In this document: piece by piece, positions 5,145-7,204 of the stretch
Position numbering within the stretch: the stretch's first letter is position 1
Layout of the letters: the number at the start of each line of letters is the position of its first letter
Assembly (NCBI GenBank): GCA_937908275.1
Contig: CALERA010000146.1
Coordinates: 1 to 7,204 of the forward strand
Direction: 5' to 3'
From: an uncultured Desulfarculaceae bacterium
GTDB taxonomy: Bacteria > Desulfobacterota > Desulfarculia > Desulfarculales > Desulfarculaceae
DNA length: 7,204 nucleotides
Translations under genes and position numbers: made by a program
The notes under the pieces: generated by a model
The model's database searches: none
The model's input: only the letters and a program-made list of their open reading frames with translations
Told to the model about the DNA's origin: nothing

Positions 5145-6401
5145 CTAGAGGCGCGGGCCGTGCCGGGGGCCGGGCTGGCTGACCACGTGGGTGCCGCCGG
5201 CGGCGAAGGCCGAGCGCAGGATCTGGCGCGAGAGCTGCTTGGCGTTGGCGTAGCGGATGGAGTGGTGCACCACCACCGCGGCCACGGCGATGGTGCGGCC
5301 GCTCTGCTCGTCGCGGCCATAGCCGGCGAACCACTCGAAGAGCTCGGTCTTGTCCGGGCCGCCCATGGTGCCGGTCTTGCCGCCCAGGCTGATGTCGCGC
5401 AGGACCCGGTCCTGGCCCAGGCGGGTGAAGGCCCGGCGGGCGGTGCCCTCGGTGATGGTGGCCTCGAACATCTCCTGCATGGCCCGGCAGGTGTCCTGGC
5501 TGACGATGCGGCCCAGGGAGGTGGGCCGGCCCTGATAGAGGGTGTTGCCGGCCGGGTCGCTGGCCCGGGCCACCACGTAGGGCTCCACCAGGCGGCCCTG
5601 GTTCACGAAGACCCCGGCCAGGAGCGCGGCGTGTACGGCGCTGATGGTGGTGTCGGTGTTGTAGCCGCAGGCCAGGCCGGCCACGTCGAAATCGGTGCTG
5701 CAATCGGCCAGGCGGCTGACGCCCAGGGGCAGCTCGAAGGGCAGGCGGGACTCGAAGCCCAGGGCCTTGCCGTACCAGGTCAGCAGGTCCACGCCGATGT
5801 GGTAGACCCCCAGCTTGGCGAAGACCGGGTTGTTGCTGACTGCGAAGCTCTCGCGCAGGGTGGCCTGGGTGCTCTTGCGCGGCTGGCTGATCTTGACCTG
5901 GCCCGGGGTGAGGCTGTGGGGCCGGCCGGTGAAGTACAGCCGGCTCATGGGGTTGAGCTGGGTTTCCTCCACCGCGGCGGCGGCGGTGACGATCTTGTAG
6001 AGGCTGGCGGCCGGGGAGCTGGCGTCCAGGGCCACCGTGGGGTCCAGGCGGCCGTGGCGTTCGCCGGCCAGGGCCAGCACCCGTCCGCTGGGGATCTCCA
6101 CCACCGCCAGGGCGGCGCGGGGGCTCTTGAGCCCGGCCAGGAGCTCCTCGGCCTCGCGCTGCAGATAGGACGAGATGGTGGGCTCCACCACCAGGGCCCC
6201 CCAGCGGGGGCTGTAGGCCTGCAAGGGCTGGCCGCTGACCACCTGGCGCAGGCGCGGGCCCAGGATCTGGGCCAACTGGGGCTTGTCGAGATGGCTGGGC
6301 GGGGGAGCGGGCGAGGCGGCCAGGGCCGGGAGCGCGACCAGTAACGCCAGCAGGGCCAGCAGGACCGGCCGGATGCGGATTATCCGTTTGCGCGTGTTCA
6401 C
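5145..6401 (-). CDS. Exported penicillin-binding protein, transpeptidase domain (SxxK/SxN/KTG)
   Basis: A 418-residue protein if started at GTG 6401-6399. An in-frame TTG at 6407 is less likely because the GGGGGAG motif lies about 8 nt before the GTG but only 2 nt before the TTG. The basic N-terminus (MNTRKRIIRIRP) is followed by a Leu/Ala-rich segment to about residue 28: an export signal or membrane anchor with no lipobox. All three active-site motifs of the penicillin-binding fold are present: S133-L-Y-K136 (nucleophile), S189-N-N191 and K342-T-G344 (in GGKTGTMG). Family role: D,D-transpeptidation (peptide cross-linking) of peptidoglycan in the periplasm. It lacks a glycosyltransferase domain, and the roughly 100 residues before SLYK are shorter than the pedestal of class B PBPs such as FtsI or PBP2. 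It is thus a compact single-domain enzyme; carboxypeptidase or beta-lactam-sensing roles are less likely alternatives. Confidence 0.88.
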   Translation of the reverse strand: MNTRKRIIRIRPVLLALLALLVALPALAASPAPPPSHLDKPQLAQILGPRLRQVVSGQPLQAYSPRWGALVVEPTISSYLQREAEELLAGLKSPRAALAVVEIPSGRVLALAGERHGRLDPTVALDASSPAASLYKIVTAAAAVEETQLNPMSRLYFTGRPHSLTPGQVKISQPRKSTQATLRESFAVSNNPVFAKLGVYHIGVDLLTWYGKALGFESRLPFELPLGVSRLADCSTDFDVAGLACGYNTDTTISAVHAALLAGVFVNQGRLVEPYVVARASDPAGNTLYQGRPTSLGRIVSQDTCRAMQEMFEATITEGTARRAFTRLGQDRVLRDISLGGKTGTMGGPDKTELFEWFAGYGRDEQSGRTIAVAAVVVHHSIRYANAKQLSRQILRSAFAAGGTHVVSQPGPRHGPRL

Positions 6402-6423
6402 CCTCAAAACTCCCCCAAGCGCC

Positions 6424-6442
6424 TCCGCCGTTCCCTGGCGGA
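6424..6442. other. Short hairpin immediately after serS
   Basis: TCCGCC (6424-6429) and GGCGGA (6437-6442) make a 6-bp stem with a seven-base loop, 5 nt past the serS stop codon. On the minus strand the following bases (GGCGCTTGGGGGAG) lack a T-run, so it may at most weaken read-through into the penicillin-binding protein gene. Low confidence in any function. Confidence 0.35.
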
Positions 6443-6446
6443 TAGT

Positions 6447-7204
6447 CTAGGCCTGGCGCGGTCCGATGACCTCGACCCCGCCCATATATGGCCGCAGGGC
6501 CTCGGGCACCTTCACCGTGCCGTCGGCCTGCTGATAGTTCTCCAGAATCGCCACCAGGGTGCGCCCCACCGCCAGGCCGGAGCCATTGAGGGTGTGGACC
6601 AGGGTGGTGCCCTTCTGGCCCTTGTCCTTGAAGCGCACGCCCATGCGCCGGGCCTGGAAGTCCTCGAAGTTGCTGCAGGAGCTGATCTCGCGGTACTTCT
6701 GCTGGCCGGGCAGCCAGACCTCCAGGTCATAGGTCTTGGCCGAGCTGAAGCCCATGTCGCCGGTGCAGAGCAGGACCTTGCGGTAGTGCAGGCCCAGGCG
6801 GCGCAGGACCTCCTCGGCGTTGGCGGTCAGGATCTCCAGGTGCTGGTAGCTCTCCTCGGGCCGCACGAAACGCACCAGCTCCACCTTGTCGAACTGGTGC
6901 TGGCGGATCAGCCCCCGCACGTCCTTGCCGTGGCTGCCGGCCTCGGCCCGGAAGCAGGGGGTGTAGGCGGTGTAGCAGAGCGGCAGGTCCTCGCCGGCCA
7001 AGACCTCGTCGGCGTGCAGGTTGGTCACCGGCACCTCGGCGGTGGGGATCAGCCAGTAGTCGCTGTTCTCCAGCTTGAACAGGTCCTCGGCGAACTTGGG
7101 CAGTTGGCCGGTGCCGGTCATGGACTTGCTGTTGACCATGAACGGCGGCAGGACCTCGGTGTAGCCGTGCTCGGTGGTGTGCAGGTCGAGCATGAAGGCG
7201 GTGA
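6447..7204 (-). CDS. serS: Seryl-tRNA synthetase, C-terminal catalytic part (5' end outside window)
   Basis: About 251 residues are visible, ending at TAG 6449-6447; the N-terminal tRNA-binding coiled-coil arm and the start lie beyond 7204. Class II synthetase signatures are clear: motif 1 region (HGYTEVLPPFMV), the serine-binding TAE loop (IPTAEVPVTN), motif 2 (CFRAEAGSHGKDVRGLIRQHQF), the conserved SSCSNFEDFQARR segment, and motif 3 (GSGLAVGRTLVAILENYQ) followed by the usual VPEALRPYMGG end. The enzyme charges tRNA-Ser (and tRNA-Sec) with serine in the cytosol. The reading frame continues unbroken to the window edge (T-A-F before MLDLHT), so the methionine at 7193 is internal, not the start. 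The penicillin-binding protein gene begins 45 nt downstream. Confidence 0.98.
   Translation of the reverse strand, partial: TAFMLDLHTTEHGYTEVLPPFMVNSKSMTGTGQLPKFAEDLFKLENSDYWLIPTAEVPVTNLHADEVLAGEDLPLCYTAYTPCFRAEAGSHGKDVRGLIRQHQFDKVELVRFVRPEESYQHLEILTANAEEVLRRLGLHYRKVLLCTGDMGFSSAKTYDLEVWLPGQQKYREISSCSNFEDFQARRMGVRFKDKGQKGTTLVHTLNGSGLAVGRTLVAILENYQQADGTVKVPEALRPYMGGVEVIGPRQA

Noticed and set aside
3640..5703. A 687-codon minus-strand frame overlapping the glycosyltransferase-like and transpeptidase genes in another frame
   Set aside because: Pro/Gly/Arg-rich translation typical of an off-frame reading of G/C-rich DNA; both real genes in the region use a different frame and have recognisable motifs.
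4383..6344. A 653-codon plus-strand open frame opposite the membrane protein and penicillin-binding protein genes
   Set aside because: Gly/Gln/Ala-rich low-complexity translation with no domain; it crosses two real minus-strand genes with complete catalytic motifs.

Overview
The window is a G+C-rich bacterial segment in which all seven recognisable genes lie on the minus strand. They are described here in the direction of transcription, from high to low coordinates. The dense CTG/GCC/GGC codon use, the split B12-dependent acyl-CoA mutase, the FadR-type regulator and a long C/G-A/T block hairpin would fit a high-GC Desulfobacterota (deltaproteobacterial) genome. That placement is an inference and is not proven by any marker seen here.

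Region 1 (about 7204 to 3699) holds the C-terminal two thirds of seryl-tRNA synthetase (serS, cut by the window edge), an exported penicillin-binding transpeptidase-domain protein, and a polytopic GT-C/PMT-type glycosyltransferase-like membrane protein. The three are closely spaced (gaps of 45 and 54 nt) and could be one transcript. The last two point to the cell envelope.

Region 2 (3521 to 3698) is the main regulatory gap and is distinctly A/T-richer than its surroundings. It carries a good sigma70-type promoter (TTGACA, 18 nt, TATTAA) reading towards gntR. A perfect FadR/PdhR-like palindrome, TGGTA-G-TACCA, sits where transcription would start.

Region 3 (3520 to 1) looks like a small catabolic operon. 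It consists of a GntR/FadR-family (FCD) regulator overlapping by 14 nt the large subunit of a B12-dependent acyl-CoA mutase, then the separate B12-binding small subunit. After a 161-nt gap with a perfect 19-bp hairpin comes the start of a phenylacetate-CoA-ligase-like AMP-forming enzyme, which runs off the window. The simplest reading is that the ligase activates a carboxylic acid to its CoA thioester, the mutase rearranges its carbon skeleton, and the GntR protein represses its own operon until a pathway acid or CoA ester appears.

The most interesting point is the mutase large subunit. It has the fold signatures of the methylmalonyl-CoA mutase family, but at positions that set substrate and chemistry it differs from the characterised members: Leu111 at the Tyr89 position, Asn269 at the catalytic His244 position, and Arg231 at the Arg207 position. 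It may have a substrate other than methylmalonyl-, isobutyryl- or 2-hydroxyisobutyryl-CoA. No gene-free stretch exceeds about 180 nt. No tRNA, rRNA, CRISPR array or insertion sequence was seen.
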